Part shown: positions 63,401 to 64,000 of the stretch, piece after piece | Layout: each line of letters begins with the position of its first letter | Numbering within the stretch: position 1 is the stretch's first letter | NCBI GenBank assembly: GCA_027493615.1 | Contig: JAOSKK010000023.1 | Span: 310,001-374,000, forward strand | From: Verrucomicrobiota bacterium | Lineage (GTDB): Bacteria > Verrucomicrobiota > Verrucomicrobiia > Limisphaerales > J093 | Length of the DNA: 64,000 nucleotides | Direction of reading: 5' to 3' | Notes under the pieces: model-generated | Told to the model about the DNA's origin: nothing | Seen by the model: the letters and a program-made list of their open reading frames with translations, nothing else | Databases searched by the model: none | Made by a program: the position numbers and the translations under genes

Positions 63401-64000
63401 GGCCAGGAAGCCGGAACTGTTCAGGTCCACCGCCTCGGCCGGAACCGCGTCGTCAGCCGTGAGGGTGGCGAAGGTCTCGACCGTGAAGGTCAGCGTCTCG
63501 CCGAGCGCGGTGGCCGGCGTGCCGTCGTCGGTGAAGGCGAGGACAGCGACGTGGGTCGAACCGGACGGGAGGAACGGGGGTGACACGATGGCGGATGGTG
63601 GTGGTATCACCGGACTTGGTGACTTCGGTGGTGACGGGCGCGCCATCGAGGGTGACGGCGATGGTGTCGGCTTTCACCCTGGTGAGGGAACCGTCGAGGA
63701 TGCTGAAGGTGAACCCGAAGAGGTCGCCGCGCGCGGCGGTGACGATGGGCTTCTCCGGATAGGGGACGACGACGGCGCCGTACATGTTCTGGCCGCTGTT
63801 GTCCGGCGCGCCGAGGGTGAACGTGCCGGCATCGAAGACCTTCAGGTAAATGCTGGACCATTGGTTGACGCCCTGGCCCGGCCCGGCGCCGTCGGCGCTT
63901 TCATCCACGCCGATGTGGTCCGGCCAATCGGGGTTGCCGTGGCGGTTATGACCGGTTTTGACGGGGGTCCAGCCCTCGTCCACGATCCACTGCATGTCCG
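60485..64000 (-). CDS. giant secreted multidomain protein, frameshifted, cut by right edge
   Basis: At least 1,170 residues; the N-terminus lies beyond the right edge. It contains repeated PA14-like jelly-roll units (GYVELQPGIYRFGVNSDDGF and HQFGVNSDDGFRVTAGRNP, each followed by LRLLWFEGEGGA or VRLIWYEGDGGA). Ig-like units follow (TVSVSPLPGAANVWPG; RSLTPGRGATAVARDATIE) and a ThuA/DUF-like stretch (TFDLVIISRSVPSGDYQDPP, HPIFQGVALGQ). The end WQPTGGTLESSSDLAAWTPV and FYRVRQ is the fibronectin-like tail common in Verrucomicrobia. Breaks near 63590, 63190 and 60790. Probably cell-surface or secreted, perhaps carbohydrate binding. Confidence 0.8.

Overview
This is about 64 kb of very GC-rich bacterial DNA, most likely from a member of Verrucomicrobiota (Limisphaerales/Pedosphaera type). 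The clues are the pseudopilin starting [16 protein letters not shown], a MoxR-DUF58-VWA-DUF4175 gene block, Tat-exported oxidoreductases, a GxGYxYP protein, and a rich set of palindromic intergenic repeats whose spurious translations read LECGGSPP. The lineage is inferred from gene content only. No rRNA, tRNA, CRISPR array or intact transposase was recognised.

Layout. 0-9 kb: a Gfo/Idh/MocA oxidoreductase cut by the left edge, a HEAT-repeat secreted protein, a solitary pseudopilin, a sugar isomerase/epimerase-like protein, a small ABM-like protein, a GHKL ATPase and a Tat-type aldo/keto reductase. 9-19.5 kb: HemW-like radical SAM protein, RNA 2',3'-cyclic phosphodiesterase, a second aldo/keto reductase, TPR proteins around a PilT-type ATPase, a DUF3568-like lipoprotein, hisF, a CBM48 protein and a GxGYxYP protein. 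19.6-25.1 kb: hydrogenase maturation operon read hypD-hypE-cNMP-binding gene-hypF-hypC, without hypA, hypB or hydrogenase subunits. 25.3-32.3 kb: two small membrane proteins, then gltB-gltD (glutamate synthase). 32.3-48.9 kb: a leftward operon of about 16.5 kb: TPR/HExxH protein, DUF4159, MoxR ATPase, DUF58, BatA/VWA, DUF4175, a glutamine-amidotransferase-like membrane protein, a caspase-fold-like protein and DUF4380. 49-53.5 kb: two ABC-2 type permeases, a DUF6788-like remnant and elbB. 53.7-55.4 kb: two unknown exported proteins. 55.6-60.2 kb: an NCS1 permease, a tiny membrane protein and lutA-lutB-lutC in one tightly coupled leftward operon. 60.5-64 kb: a giant secreted protein cut by the right edge.

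Two features run through the window. First, more than 30 apparent single-base frameshifts break otherwise well-conserved genes (HypF, GltB, HemW, PilT, MoxR-operon proteins), many at G or C runs, while neighbours such as hypD, hypE, gltD, moxR and lutA/B/C are intact. I read this mostly as residual sequencing or assembly error rather than decay, so I annotate whole genes across the breaks. Second, gene borders carry several families of hairpin-forming repeats. At least four modules (called L, R, B and F here) are combined in different orders at different loci, making modular composite elements. This is the most unusual structural signal in the window.
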